A stretch of DNA of 64,000 nt from Zygaena filipendulae (Eukaryota > Arthropoda > Insecta > Lepidoptera > Zygaenidae). Position 1 is the stretch's first letter, and each line of letters opens with the position of its first letter. The position numbers were made by a program, and so were the translations under genes. Under the pieces are notes generated by a model. The model saw only the letters and a program-made list of their open reading frames with translations. It was not told the origin of the DNA and did no database searches. The stretch is from positions 3,440,001 through 3,504,000 of the forward strand of contig OU015653.1 in the NCBI GenBank assembly GCA_907165275.2, given 5' to 3'. Below, in pieces: positions 36,501 through 47,227 of the stretch.

Positions 36501-37626
36501 AAACGTAAATAAATTATCTCTATAACGACTAAATAGTTAAGTATGATAAGTAAAAAAGGTGTAGTGGCTGTTAGCAAAGAGCGAAGCTCTTGGTCACTGG
36601 CTTTAGTCTAAATGAACCCCTCGCTCAGCAGCGCGTACAGTCAGCAACAGAAATACATATATAAACACTCTCAAATCTTAATGCAACAGAAGTCAGTTCA
36701 AAGACTGAAACTGCTTACATAGATAACTCTTTATTGAACACCATAAAAAAAAACAATAAAACACAGCGTCGTGTAGATTAATAAAAAATATTTGACACGT
36801 ATTTTTTTATTTTTTTACGTAATCAAAAAATAACGGCGATTCGTAAAGTTGAAATTTTGCGTGACGTCACAATCCGGTCGGTGCAGTTTGTACGGGGCAT
36901 ATACCGAAAAATGACGTCACGAGTCCCCCACCCTAAACTTCAATGCGTTTTAGCCATGTTTGTTTTCATTAATTTGAAAAAAAGCAAGAAATACGTGTCT
37001 ATTATTTTTTTATTTTCTAACTGACGGACTAATTATAATTTTTTGATTTTCATACCCCGGAAGATAGTAAAATAATGCAGCTTTACCGCCGCACTCAGAG
37101 TTGACTTTAATGATTACTTACTTAAGTATAGATTTTTAAAACAAAACTGCCGGAATCAGACAAGTTTAATAAATTACCTAATGTTAATTAGCATTTAACT
37201 AATCAAGTTACATCTCATTAAATGCCAATTAAGATTAATTGACTGAACGTCTCTGATTGCGGCAGTTTTGTTTAAAAAATCTATACTCACCTGAGTAATC
37301 ATTAAAGTCGACTCTGATTGCGGCGGTTAAGTAAGCACGCCGCCAGTCATACCGGGCTAAGATGTGCAACACGATAAAATTTTATCGATTCTCGTCGACA
37401 TATTGTATGGCTTTGTCGACTGATAAAAGGGCTCGATAAAATTTTATCGTGTTGCGCATCTTAGCCCCCCTGTACCTGTTGATGGTCCGGCCGTACGTGA
37501 TCTGCACGAAGGTGACGAGCGTGCGGCGCAGCCAGCGGAACCCGCCGCGCATGTCGAACACCTCGCTCAGCAGCGCGTACAGCGGCTCCGCGATGCTGTC
37601 GCGCTCCTCGCCCGGCGCGCCGCCGC
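33546..37626 (-). CDS. snz: snz exons 14-16: nexin-C domain
   Basis: Exons 37626-37476, 34687-34554 and 33694-33546, all GC-rich. They encode IAEPLYALLSEVFDMRGGFR, WLRRTLVTFVQITYGRTIN, ..TISWIFSEQMLHYYIGVVIK and ALQQLSESVERALASLVG. The 2.8 kb intron between exons 14 and 15 holds the mariner, three foldback or MITE insertions and a 27-bp copy of exon 14. Confidence 0.88.
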
Positions 37627-40600
37627 CTGCGCACGACCCCCCCCCGCACCCGCTTTTAACCATTTGAACGCCACACTCCAAAAATGATAACTGCCGTCCC
37701 ACGCCGGACACTATTTCCAAGAGTACGATAGACCGAGCGACCAGCGGAGTTCTATACACAGAACAGAAAATAACAGACAGAAGGGACATTAACTTAGGTC
37801 CGTATTCCAGAAGGTGACTCAGATCACGTTTCTCTTGAGATTAGTTGGACGCAGATAAGCAATAACATGTTAACCCACAGAATTAACTTATTGATTCAGA
37901 ACGATTTATTGAGAGTTAGGGAACGTGTTTTAATTATGTGTTTACCTTATTACATTGCTCAAATATGTAACTAAATATTGAACATAAAAAATGTTGACAC
38001 AAATGGCGCTCCTACTTTTAAAACACGATTTACTCAAAATATCTCCAGTGTGGGTTAACACACTATTGCTTATCTATGTCCAGTTTTAAGCTCAAATCAT
38101 AACTCTAGCGTACATGTTATTATAGAATGCGTTTTAAGTTCTCATCACTTGAAACTAGTCTTTAGTAAAGATTCTGAACTCTGATTGGTTCTAATCACTT
38201 GAAACTAGACTTGAGTTGATATTTTGAACTCTGATTGGTTGAGTGATCTTGACATGACAGACGTAAACAAAGATCAAATCTTTGCTTGAGTATAGATTAG
38301 TACTCAAGTGTCGTTCTAGAATAAGGAAACAACTCAGCTGATTGTTAATTGATGAATCTCGTTTCAAGTAAGGTTCTAAAATTAAAGCTTTTCTTGAAAT
38401 TAGTTTTAAAACTAGATTCATGACTTGAGTAACCTTTTGGAATACGGATCTTAGTTTAGTATGATAACAGATGAAAACCAATGTCGTCGGGTGATTTTTG
38501 CACATAAAACATTCATTAACGTAAAGAAATGTATCAAACGCTTTATGGTTAAGTTTTTAATTAGTCACTGTTTAAATTCACAGTTTTGAGAATATTGTGA
38601 TAAATATACTTGGGATGGCAGCAAAAGAAGTTTTGGGCCAGTTAGAGCATTTGCTTTTTGCTCTTTCCTCTCTAGTTAATTTATTTGCTGTGGTTCTATA
38701 CTTACCGATTTTACGTTGTTTTATAACACGTTTAATTTCAAGACGGAAATACCTATAAGGCAACGGCGTCAAAATGTCCATCGGATATATCCGTCAATGG
38801 CATTTAAAGGGTTAAATCCACATAGTATAAAAGGATGTCGCTACCTACAGCTGTGTGTTCGCGATGAACTCAAAAACTACTTAACGGATTTTCATGCGGT
38901 TTCGACCAATAGATAGAGCGATTCACGAGGAAGGTTTATATCTACAGTTTACTCTGGAATTCCTGCGGGAACTCCGAAATTACCGCGGGTAAATACCAGC
39001 TGTCTAATTAATTTTTGTTTGTTTAATTTATTTTATTTATTTATTTTATTTATAATTCAGGCAGGCAGTTGAAGCAACTGATAGGTGCCTGTATCCAGTT
39101 ATACACTATATCTTATAATTTCAGGATAAGCTATACGTATCAACCTTTCACTTGATTCAAATTCAAATTTCAAAATATGTTTATTACTTAGGATCGGTAT
39201 AATCACTTATAATCGTTGGCAAGCGGTTCTTAAAATTAACTTGATGAATTACTGTTACTCTATCTATTGGTGAAAACCGCATGAAATCCGTTCGGTAGGT
39301 AATTTTTATTGCTAACAGACAGACAGATAGACAGACGTGGCGGAGGACTTTGTTTTATCCCTGATAAAGACAAACACCTGTGATGAGAATGCTAGCGTAT
39401 ATGGGCCATAGTTTTATCAGCAGATGTTGCAAATCAACTCTTACCTCTAACAGAATTGGCCACACTTTTATTTGTAGAGTCAGCGCCGTTCCCATCCAGA
39501 CACATCGACAATTCATCTTCGTCCGCTGACAAGTGCGCGAACGATTCCCTTTCTTGTGAGGATCTATTAGTTGCTTCACTGCTAGTGCTATAAACCAAAT
39601 ACATAATATGTGTATTAATATTCAAAACTAGCAGTTCCCCGCGGTTTCACCCGCGTTAATTTCGCAGATCCCGCGGGAATTCCGAGATGAAAAGTACCCT
39701 ATACGTCCTTTTTTGTACCTGTGACATGTAGTATCATAGTATGCAATGATTAATTCAATTTCACACACGTTAATTTCAGAGTTCCCGCGGGAACTTTAGG
39801 ATAAAAAATTCGCTATGTATTATTCTGATGTATCAGCTATATTATTGTAGAGTTTCACTAAAATTCATTCAGTAGTTTTTGCGTGAAAGAGTTACAAACA
39901 ACCGTATTTAAAAACTTTCGAAATTATAAAAATATTAGTAGGAATGAAATTCAGTCACGAAGTATATAATTTTAAAATCTTACCTTTTGAACAGAGTTGA
40001 AAATGAAAACTTGTTTTTCTTTGGTAAATCTCCCTGCTTCATGTATTCTGAACTAGGGTTGAGGAATGTGTACAAAGCTTCGCATTGGTTTAATCTGTCA
40101 TCTTCTAATACAAACTGCGAAAATGCAACGAACAATTTTAAAATAATTGAAAACTATTAAATTCCATAGAGTTCCGTGTCAAAATCTACTTACTTCTAAA
40201 TACTTCTGGATCAAAATTTTGGCCTTTTCCAAAGAATTCCTCTCGTTCTTCCCAAACAAAAATTTAAACGTATTAGATGGCAGTTCTAAATTTTTCAGTT
40301 CTGAACACATAGGCCTAAGTTTTCGATGTAATTCCTGAAGAAAAAAAAAATCGTTCAATTCATCTCAACTTTCCTCGATTAGAAGAAAAAATACTAAAAT
40401 CTATGTCGCTACCTGAAATTCGTTCAAGGTTCTCAACAACACCCAACCAGTAGAAATTTGTTCGGGTCTCTCCTCGTTAATAACATTTTCTTGTTCCGCC
40501 ATGTGCACTACAATTACAAACTGGGGCGGCTTCGATTCGTCTATCACCTATAGTGGAAAATATATTTGAGATTAGGAAAGTTGTTTTTCGGTAAAACCTT

Positions 40601-43600
40601 CATGTGACAGACCTACATAGAGCAGACAGTGACACACCGTCGACTTCAAAGATACGAACACTCATTGAACTCCTTCATAAACATGTTCATAATTTTTTTT
40701 TTTTTAAAGTTCAAATAATAAATCAGTCAAAGGGAAAACAACCCTTAAAGGCGCTCGCCGCTCAATCGCTTTACACAAACATCACCATGCGTCGTTATCT
40801 TAAGATCAATGACCTCGATCGTCGCTCGATCGAGCTGACCAGCTGATGCATAGCTCGCTGTGTGCGTGGCGTGTGCCTTGTATACGTATAAGTGAGCTAC
40901 GTGTATAGTGTACCTGTAATGTTTTTTTACAATAAACTTATTTTTCTTATATTGTGAAAAACTACCGAACTTATAATATTATTTTTTTGCTTATCGTGTT
41001 TTAACGTACCTGTACTTTCAGCCTTGTAAAGACTTGCAGCAAATTTTGCCACATCTTATATATTTCTGCTGTTGACTGTGCATAATATGTATGATAAATA
41101 CATAATATCCATATGTTTACAATGAGCTGTAGACTCGACCTAGGTGCTGGTGCGGGCCAGATGTGCCTGCGTCCAGCCGCGCCTGTTGCCTGCCAGCTCT
41201 CCTGGCAGCAGAGCCCACCCTACCCCCCGCACCCCCGCGTACCTCCGCGCTGTGCACGGTGGCTCGCCAGCGGCCCAGGTGCTCGGCCCAGGTGTCGGTG
41301 CGCGCCAGGTGCGCTTCCAGCCTCATCTGCTCGCCCGCCAGCCGCTCCACTTCGCTCGCGAGCATCGACAGCGCCCGTGACTCGGGCTTCAGAGACGCGC
41401 GGAGAGCTGCCAGAGCCTAAACCAGCACATTGGCATTGGTATGAGACTGGAATTAATGAATAAATGTGGGAAAATTTTGCTATAAAACAATGAATATTAT
41501 ATTTCGGATCTCAACTATCATTAAAAAGTAGTTTTTGTGCCAAGAACAAAACTATTTTACTAAAACATACCTGTGTTTTGTTGTTGTGCCTCTCCTGCAG
41601 CTGGTCCAGTTTCCGCCTCGCGTACGTGGAGTGGTCGGCGAGGTGCAGCGCGCCGCCGACGCTCTCCGCCGACGACACCGACTCGTTGGACAGCTGGCGG
41701 TCGTCTATCGGCGACCTTTCCGTGCACAGCTCTGGAATGTCATCGGCGTCATATCAACCGAGCGATATTGCCTCAGTCCTACTAATAGATATTATAAATG
41801 CGAAAGTAACTCTGTCTGTCTGTTACGCTGTAACGGCTTAGCGACCCAATCGATCATCATGAAATTTTGCATAAACGATGTCAGGTGTACAGAGAAGGAC
41901 ATAGGGTAACTGCGCAATTAACACAGGGAACAGCTAATCACCGAAACGTTTGGAACCATTTTTATTTATTTATAATTCAGGCAGGCAGTTGAAGCAAATG
42001 ATAGGTGCCTGTATCCAGTAATTCATTATTATTTTTTTATCTTTTAATGGATTTAGTTAATTCAATTTATTTTGATGGAACTTTCACTGGCTGATGCTAT
42101 AAGCAGTAACTTAGCTACTCTTAATTCTGAAACTCACGTAGGTGAATCTTTTAAACGGTTGGATCGATTTTGGCGGGACTTTCACTGTTAATTAGCTGAT
42201 GTTATGAGACTTTGGAGTTCTTACGGGAATTTCGAAACTGCGCGGGTGAAACCACGGGATACAGCGGACTTAATGCCATTGTGGCATTCTCTGCCAGTTA
42301 ATCTTCAAGATCTGCAGAAAGTGTGTTTGGCCGTGTTCGTGCTTGTATAGTCTTAACAGAATAATACGTATTTCAATATAATTAATATCTAATAAACAAA
42401 AAAATAACTTAAATTAATTTACATAACAATAATTAACTGAGGAATTAATTTAGGCTCTAAGTTTTAGAGCTTGACACCGCATCTTCAACTTTTAACATAA
42501 GTCCCACACTATTGCTACCTACATAGTTTATGTTTCCCAATTACTATGAATAGAGGAAAAGCTGTATAGTACTGTCAAGTGTGAATGATAACCTTTATTA
42601 GCTTCTTCAGTGGCGAGTTCCGCAATCAGCGCTTTGTATTGTTCACTCAGAAGAAATGACGAGTAATATTTATCTTGAATCGTGTCTATTACCGTCTCCT
42701 GCACTTCATAAAATACTTCTGGCCCCTTGTCACCCAATAGGAAGCTCTCCATTCGTTTTCTTGTTTCCTGCAAATTACACTTTTGTGAATCAATTCTATA
42801 AAGTTCAGATCAGACCTTTACGTAGGTAAGAAACGAGAAACGAAATGTCTCAGTAAGTTACGAATTACATAACAAATTTGAAATTTTTGGTTGATAAAAT
42901 AGATAGCGTTGTAACACAAGGTACACCGATTTATTCTTTTATTTGTTGTTTGAATGGCTTCAAAATACTACCTTGTCGACTTTAATCTCAGCACTGGGCG
43001 ATCTTATATAGGTGTAGAATATCTCAGCGCCTAGCTGATGCCAGTTACTCCTCGGACTGCGTCTCAGTTCCTCGACCGCCATCCAAAATCCGACCAGTCC
43101 TTGAGAGCACATCGTCTCGAGAAACATCGATAGATATTTGCGACCGGTCACACTCTCCAGTATTTTGTGCAATGGTATAGTCTGGAAAATCGAAACACTC
43201 GTAAACACCACAAACATACAGCAAAAAGAGACAAATAAGGCTTTCTAAAAAGAAAGCACATCGTGATATGAAAACACTATAAATCATAGCACAAAGAAAA
43301 CCACGACAAGGTTGTGTCAAATATTTTTGTTTCCAATTAATTACCGATTCTACTGAATCAATTCTAAAAATTCTTTCACTGATAGGGAGCTACAGCATTC
43401 CTGAGTGACAGAAGATACATTTTGGGGTTCCCGAAGGTATCGCGAAATTCATAAATAGGTAGGTCAATCACTATCTTACCTTTATTAATTTCTTAGTTAA
43501 TTTTTGATGTTTCTATTCATGATTTACGAGCAATAAAAGGATTTAATTACCTTATTATTAGACTCGACAGTGGGGAATGCTCCATCCCATCCCAACTTCC

Positions 43601-46007
43601 TCAGGGCAGCCTCGCATTCCGCTTTAGCTACGGTCAGCTGGTTGATATACCGGTGCAGTTTCTTAGCGTCGGCCACTTGCTGGCGGCTCACATTGTGCTG
43701 GGCACCAGTTTTGTCGCCTGGATCCACGTCTATGCCCTTCGCGCGTTTCACATTTTGTAGGGTTGTCGCTTGCATAATTTGCGTTACTATGTCGTAGCTA
43801 AAAGGTATAAAACACAAGCAGGTAAATTATCGGCTTTGGACACTGCTGCCTGTTCAATTGTTCAACATACATGAAACAAACACATTCGTTTTTTCAATAG
43901 AGCAAATACTTTTTTACCATACAATCTATACTTTTTTACCATACATATACCACTGTCATGCTACTTTGTTTTATATAATTTTTTTTCATAAATATATTAT
44001 TATAAGAAGTTAAGAACCAAATATGTATGTAGTGCATGTTGTGGTTTCTGCACTGTGGCTACGCCTGACCTCCTGACCTACACCAAACCAACTATAAAGT
44101 GTATGCTTAATGCTGCTCCTCCTCCTTAAAAAAAGAAATCACCATTCAATTCATCTCCCTGTCTCGGCTGTATACAACCAGGTACCCTTACACTTGTTTT
44201 CAGCACACCTCATGTCACGCAGCTGGTTTAAAAATGATTAACTTAGACTTGTGGTGAGTTTTTATAACTTCGCATGTTTGGTTATACCAGACCCTGCCTG
44301 CACTAGACTAATACTGATGATAGCAACATTTTGGTGGTCAGGTTCTACCTATAAATGAATTATTGGAGCAGTGTAGATAACTAAATTCATGATGAACCTT
44401 ATGTACCACTATAAAGGAACAAAATTGATGACAGCACAGTTATATTGTGTAGGAGTCCTAAAGCATCATTGCACATATACATATAACTTACCGTAGTCGT
44501 TTAAGTGTGTCGATGTTATTACAGCTGTTAATAAGTCTAATATAGTCCTCGAATGTCTTTGCATATTCATGTGTCTTAACATGTAAAGCATCCACTTCTC
44601 GCTGAGCTTCCAGATACTGTATCATCTTTTGATTTATATAATCTGGTTCTGTTATCAGATCAATAGCAGGCTGTAGTACTAAAATGAAAACAAAAGCAAT
44701 AATTAATTTCATAAGACACTATACTACTACTTTTTTCATAAAGAAGAAAAGTAACAAATTAAAAAAACAAAGATAAAATCATTAAAAGAATAAAAAAACT
44801 AGGTCCCTGAAATTTTGTAATTAATGGGAATGATGACTAAATTTTAATTTTCAGTCTCAATAAAAATATTGGACACATATTTTTAATTTTTTTTTACGTA
44901 ATCAAAAATAACAGCGGTACATTGATTTATAACTTGTCATCATGCCTATTATAAGGGCATCTAATATCTTATTTTAGAAAAAAGGATGTTTTGCGTCATT
45001 AAATACAATGCAATGACATTGCAACAGCTTTTAATAATAATAAAAATTAAACTAAGCTTACTTACTTTTACAAGCCATAATTTCTCTCATCAAATGAGAG
45101 CCTGGAGATAGTGAGTAGCATCTAGGCATCAGAAACATGATAATAAGTTCACTTATCTGACGGAGATAGTGCAGTTCTGTCTCACAGGACATTAAGTGAG
45201 GTGAGAGGGCAAACACTGGCTGTTGATTAAGTTCTAATCTGAAAAATTAACAGTCCATTTATCCCAACTTTTTCAGTTAATTATTATTTATTTTGAATGT
45301 TTTGACTATTGATTTAAACTTACGCACAACTTTCAGCAATCCTCAGTCGTTCAAAGTGCTGTGTAACTTTTGTGACCATATCATTGGCCAATAATTTTTC
45401 AGCATCAACACGCTGCAACCTTTCGTGTAAGTTCTGTGTTGCACCCCATATGTGCTCTTTGAATTTATCCACAACTGGTTCAGGCGTATGAGATAGATCT
45501 TTCAACCATTTAGTTAAAAAGTCTCTTAAGATGTAATCAATTAATTGTTGCAACTGACTGTCTACTGTGCGTCCAAATAAAATAGGAAGATGGTTTCTTC
45601 TTGTTGAATGAGGCCAATTGCTTTTATCTTCCTAAAATAAGTTTTTGCAGTTAAGAAGTTGAGTAATCTTGAAACTTAAATATTAGAATAATTCAAGCTG
45701 GCTTAGGCTTAAGGCTAGACGCATAGCATGAACACATGAAAATAGCTTTACACAAAGATATAAATTCATAATAAACCTTCAACGTTTCTTCGAGAAGTCT
45801 CACTTCCTTTTCTACTTTTTCCAGGAGAAATAGCGATGTCTGTTGTGGAGACGATAGCGCTATGTGACCCCAAAGTGTTAGCACAAATACCGCGATTATA
45901 ACGAAAACACTTAGGATAATGAGATAAATCATGCTCCACATTAATGGGAAATACCATGACAATGCCAACCATAGCGGCGCTAGGGTAATAATAGTCCATT
46001 TAATCAT
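33546..46007 (-). CDS. snz: SNX25/Snazarus-type sorting nexin (16 exons found, C-terminal exon uncertain)
   Basis: Peripheral/integral membrane sorting nexin of the PXA-RGS-PX-nexinC class. The 16 exons sum to 2850 nt, 950 codons, all GT-AG and in phase. Order: two hydrophobic segments (about 1-55), PXA (about 90-245), a lysine-rich linker, RGS (about 383-510), coiled region (about 511-620), PX (about 623-755), Ser/Asp-rich linker, nexin-C (about 806-950). SNX13 and SNX14 share this order, but the wording of the RGS and nexin-C parts and the fly Snazarus set-up favour SNX25. Fly Snazarus is known at ER-plasma membrane contacts binding lipid droplets. The last exon found ends LFY with GTGAGT directly after; either one short exon follows, or the frame reads on to a stop at 33438. 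Exon blocks follow. Confidence 0.9.
34147..34447 (-). mobile_element. Helitron-like non-autonomous element, reversed copy
   Basis: Runs from CTAGCTGTGCCCCGCGG (the reversed 3' end with CTAG) to ATCGCGGATTCTACTCTTTT. Same family as 7481-7754. Lies in snz intron 15. Confidence 0.6.
35160..36450 (-). mobile_element. Apparently intact mariner transposon
   Basis: 1291 bp, with inverted ends that share GGGCGCAC and AAGTTTCCGGAA, flanked by TA at 35158-35159 and 36451-36452. It carries a full transposase frame and 5' and 3' untranslated parts of normal mariner size. Inserted in snz intron 14 in the same orientation as the gene. Confidence 0.92.
35225..36277 (-). CDS. Mariner transposase (350 aa)
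   Basis: Cut-and-paste transposase that excises and inserts the element at TA. I start at MDLTREN (36277) rather than the upstream Met at 36364, because mariner proteins are about 345-350 aa and start this way. Residues 1-110 hold two helix-turn-helix units (SIARLETAFG..TTVYSWFAEFKRGR and the R-I-D-A-V-R-R part). The catalytic triad is complete: D of GDETWIYCYD, D of HHDNASSHTA and D of PDLAPCDFFLF, with 34 residues between the last two (DD34D), and the mariner signature YSPDLAPCD. No stop or frameshift, so it may have been active recently. Subfamily not settled; the wording recalls the cecropia group. Confidence 0.95.
   Translation of the reverse strand: MDLTRENFRSMIFYDFKCNLTAQQSIARLETAFGNEAPCKTTVYSWFAEFKRGRINLSDESRDGRPSTAVTNKNIDAVRRMIETDRHVTYHEIRASLEIGMSQIQLILHKHLGVRKLCSRWIPHNLTEAQKTDRVTWCSAMLTRFNEGASNLVWDIVTGDETWIYCYDPKTKQQSSVWVFQDEPKPTKVARVKSASKRMIASFFNKTGHVATVALENRRTVNSDWYTTICLPEVIDELRKNNRKRRIILHHDNASSHTARQTNDFLKAKNVELMSHPAYSPDLAPCDFFLFPKIKNQLRGQRFSSPEEAVEEYEKHVSEVTTEEWHKSFQNWFHRMKKCIDAKGDYFEKQ
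36614..36640 (-). pseudogene. 27-bp copy of part of snz exon 14 inside intron 14
   Basis: 26 of 27 bases equal 37556-37582 in exon 14 (coding LYALLSEVF). In this copy the frame soon meets TAG. It lies 164 bp from the mariner end. It could be a filler left by repair, or the remnant of a larger exon duplication. Confidence 0.7.
36768..37031. mobile_element. MITE with TAGTCCGTC ends, copy 2
   Basis: Shares AGATTAATAAAAAATAT, ACACGTATTTTTT and the GACGTCA words with 30320-30517 and ends GACGGACTA at 37031; the left end is changed. Has about 60 extra bases with GCGTTTTAGCCATG. Confidence 0.55.
37080..37335. repeat. Foldback element, arms about 85 bp
   Basis: CTTTACCGCCGC..GACTTTAATGATTAC..AGTATAGATTTTTAAAACAA..CTGCCG on the left returns as reverse complement on the right (CGGCAGTTTTGTTTAAAAAA..AGTAATCATTAAAGTC..GCGGCGGTTAAG). 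No coding capacity. In snz intron 14. Confidence 0.75.
37354..37467. repeat. Short hairpin next to snz exon 14 donor
   Basis: GGGCTAAGATG.GCAACACGATAAAATTTTATCGA and its reverse complement enclose about 40 bp. The hairpin ends 9 bases from the exon 14 boundary, inside the intron. Confidence 0.8.
37797..38450. mobile_element. PIF/Harbinger-type MITE, 654 bp
   Basis: Ends GGTCCGTATTCCAGAAGG and CCTTTTGGAATACGGATC with TTA directly repeated on both sides (37794-37796, 38451-38453). A TWA duplication and GG-starting ends fit PIF/Harbinger. The inside has two copies of GAACTCTGATTGGTT and TCACTTGAAACTAG. Lies in snz intron 13. Confidence 0.75.
38810..39340. repeat. Helitron-like and LINE-like fragments in snz intron 13
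   Basis: 38810-39000 has the AACTCCGAAATTACCGCGGG module. 39040-39105 has AATTCAGGCAGGCAGTTGAA, a unit seen again at 41961-42024. 39157-39175 (TTCAAATTCAAATTTCAAAA) resembles the A/T-rich end of insect LINEs. Confidence 0.4.
39445..40547 (-). CDS. snz: snz exons 10-13: PX domain and acidic linker
   Basis: Exons 40547-40413, 40334-40194, 40114-39984 and 39587-39445. PX starts PPQFVIVVHMAEQEN and includes WVLLRTLNEFQELHRKL, LPSNTFKFLFGKN and RLNQCEALYTFLNP. The phosphoinositide-binding R-Y/F-S-D-F motif is altered to RTLNEF, so lipid choice may differ from typical PX domains. Exon 13 is a Ser/Asp-rich linker (HLSADEDELSMCLDG). Confidence 0.9.
39625..39935 (-). repeat. Helitron-like fragment in snz intron 12
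   Basis: Starts CTAGCAGTTCCCCGCGGTTT and holds TTCCCGCGGGAAC words; a decayed, reversed copy. Confidence 0.45.
41243..41731 (-). CDS. snz: snz exons 8-9: coiled-coil linker
   Basis: Exons 41731-41571 and 41416-41243. Both are GC-rich, in contrast with exons 1-7. They encode a Ser-rich part (SNESVSSAESVGGAL) and charged helices (RRKLDQLQERHNNKTQ, MLASEVERLAGEQMRLEAHL) of coiled-coil type before the PX domain. Confidence 0.9.
41770..42270. repeat. Helitron-like and AATTCAGGCAGG repeats in snz intron 7
   Basis: 41775-41910 has CTACTAATAGATATTATAAATGC, a CTGTCTGTCTGTTACG stretch and GGACATAGGG. 41961-42024 is the second AATTCAGGCAGGCAGTTGAA unit. 42130-42265 ends GGTGAAACCACGGGATACAG, another family fragment. 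Confidence 0.45.
42593..43797 (-). CDS. snz: snz exons 5-7: linker and RGS domain
   Basis: Exons 43797-43551, 43181-42972 and 42767-42593. Exon 5 is a basic, helical linker ending in GWDGAFPTVES. Exons 6-7 carry the RGS fold (IPLHKILESVTGRKYLSMFL, GLVGFWMAVEELRRS, then DTIQDKYYSSFLLSEQY). Exons are phase 0, 0 and 1. Confidence 0.92.
44492..46007 (-). CDS. snz: snz exons 1-4: membrane anchor and PXA domain
   Basis: Exons 46007-45777, 45631-45324, 45238-45066 and 44678-44492. Exon 1 encodes two hydrophobic runs (LAPLWLALSWYFPLMW and MIYLIILSVFVIIAVFVLTL) that would hold the protein in the ER membrane. Exons 2-4 form PXA: DSQLQQLIDYILRDFLTKWL, ..MSCETELHYLRQISELIIMF, ILQPAIDLITEPDYINQ. Confidence 0.92.
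44857..44942. mobile_element. Partial MITE of the TAGTCCGTC family
   Basis: ATAAAAATATTGGACACATAT..TTACGTAATCAAAAATAAC matches the left half of 30320-30517. In snz intron 3. Confidence 0.45.
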
Positions 46008-46129
46008 AATATTTGCAATTTGAAATTTTTCACACCATCAAATGAAACATGTTTGAATCAAATCCATTACTTTACCTATCAAATCAAAATAAAAATATTC
46101 CAGCGGCCTCACTGCCGGGAACCAGGAAT

Positions 46130-46230
46130 TCACAACACGATAATGTACGACACTGGAATGTACAGCACTGGAATGCGCGACACTGGATTGTACGACACCG
46201 GAATGTACAGCACCGGAATTGGTGACACCG
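46130..46230 (+). repeat. 15-bp minisatellite, copy 1
   Basis: Five full units and two partial ones of GTACGACACTGGAAT / GTACAGCACCGGAAT. Translated on the + strand it reads as repeats of five residues (MYDTG, MYSTG, MRDTG, LYDTG). Lies 120 bp upstream of the snz start, on the other side of the divergent promoter region. Confidence 0.85.
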
Positions 46231-47131
46231 CTCCTATTGTTCGATGAAATCACGCCTCCTTTCTTTGTGCTCGTTTACGTTACTTACCTAAATACTGGGT
46301 CAAGTTATTGTCAAATACGGCACATATATTTTATGTTAGATTTTTTGGTGATGAATATTAGGTTTCATGTTAGTGTTTATGCCCATTACGTTATTATGTT
46401 ACAGTCTATAGGCAGGATAATCAAACAACGGACCACTCTATATATTTTACTGTATAGACTTAGAGTACAATACACTAAATCTGGTCCCTTAGTTTACACC
46501 TTATAATTATTATTTCCACGAGCTATGTGCCCTATACAGATTGTACAGATTATAAAAGTTACGAAAAGAAAGGAACCAAAACTGTATTAACTGGCGAACG
46601 GGAAGCGACTGGCGAGCGGTTAGCTTCGCCTGATTTACGTCATCTTTCCTACACCTATCCTATAGTAGGTACTAGTGTGGCGATGATGCCACTATAAGCT
46701 ATTTATTGAAATAAGTAAAAAGTATTGAGAACATTACTATCAAGGTCACATCATGAACAGATTTCAAAGTAGTATACCCGACATTCTTTATTAGGTTAGG
46801 TTCTTACTGATGACCAGGTCTCGCGAGCCGAGCGAGCGTAGCGAGCGTGCCGCGGTAGCGGCCGGCGATGCGCTAAAGACAAAATAAGGTGACATTTATT
46901 CGATTAATTCTTAGGTGTGACCACGAAGTTTCGATATATTATGCAAAAAAAAAGAATATAACAAGTTGTAACAATTCATTAAAGTGAAAAATAATAATTA
47001 CGTTACTAAATATTACACTTGCACTTGTTATTTGAATTTCCATCAGATTTTGAGACAGTAACTACTAACTACCTACTACCTGCATTGTATTGAATACTAC
47101 TAAACGGAGCACGAAGTCGGCTAGGCCATGA

Positions 47132-47227
47132 AATCCGGTGTCGCCAATTCCGGTGCTGTACATTCCGGTGTCGTACAATCTCGTGTCGTGCATTCCGGTG
47201 TCGCCTTTTCCGGTGCTGTACAATACA
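47132..47227 (-). repeat. 15-bp minisatellite, copy 2
   Basis: Reverse-strand units ATTCCGGTGCTGTAC and ATTCCGGTGTCG.. repeated six times with small changes. Same flanking word CTCACTGCC as copy 1. Confidence 0.8.

Noticed and set aside
37382..37789. 135-aa minus-strand frame covering snz exon 14
   Set aside because: Only 37626-37476 is exon; the rest has splice signals and unrelated sequence on both sides.
41113..41463. Plus-strand frames of up to 116 aa over snz exon 9, and similar ones over exons 8, 14 and 16
   Set aside because: They are antisense shadows of GC-rich coding exons on the minus strand.
46130..46230. Regular 15-bp repeats that could suggest a CRISPR-like array or a coding repeat protein
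   Set aside because: Units are contiguous, with no spacers, in an insect genome; the open frame exists only because 15 is a multiple of three and lacks a plausible gene context.
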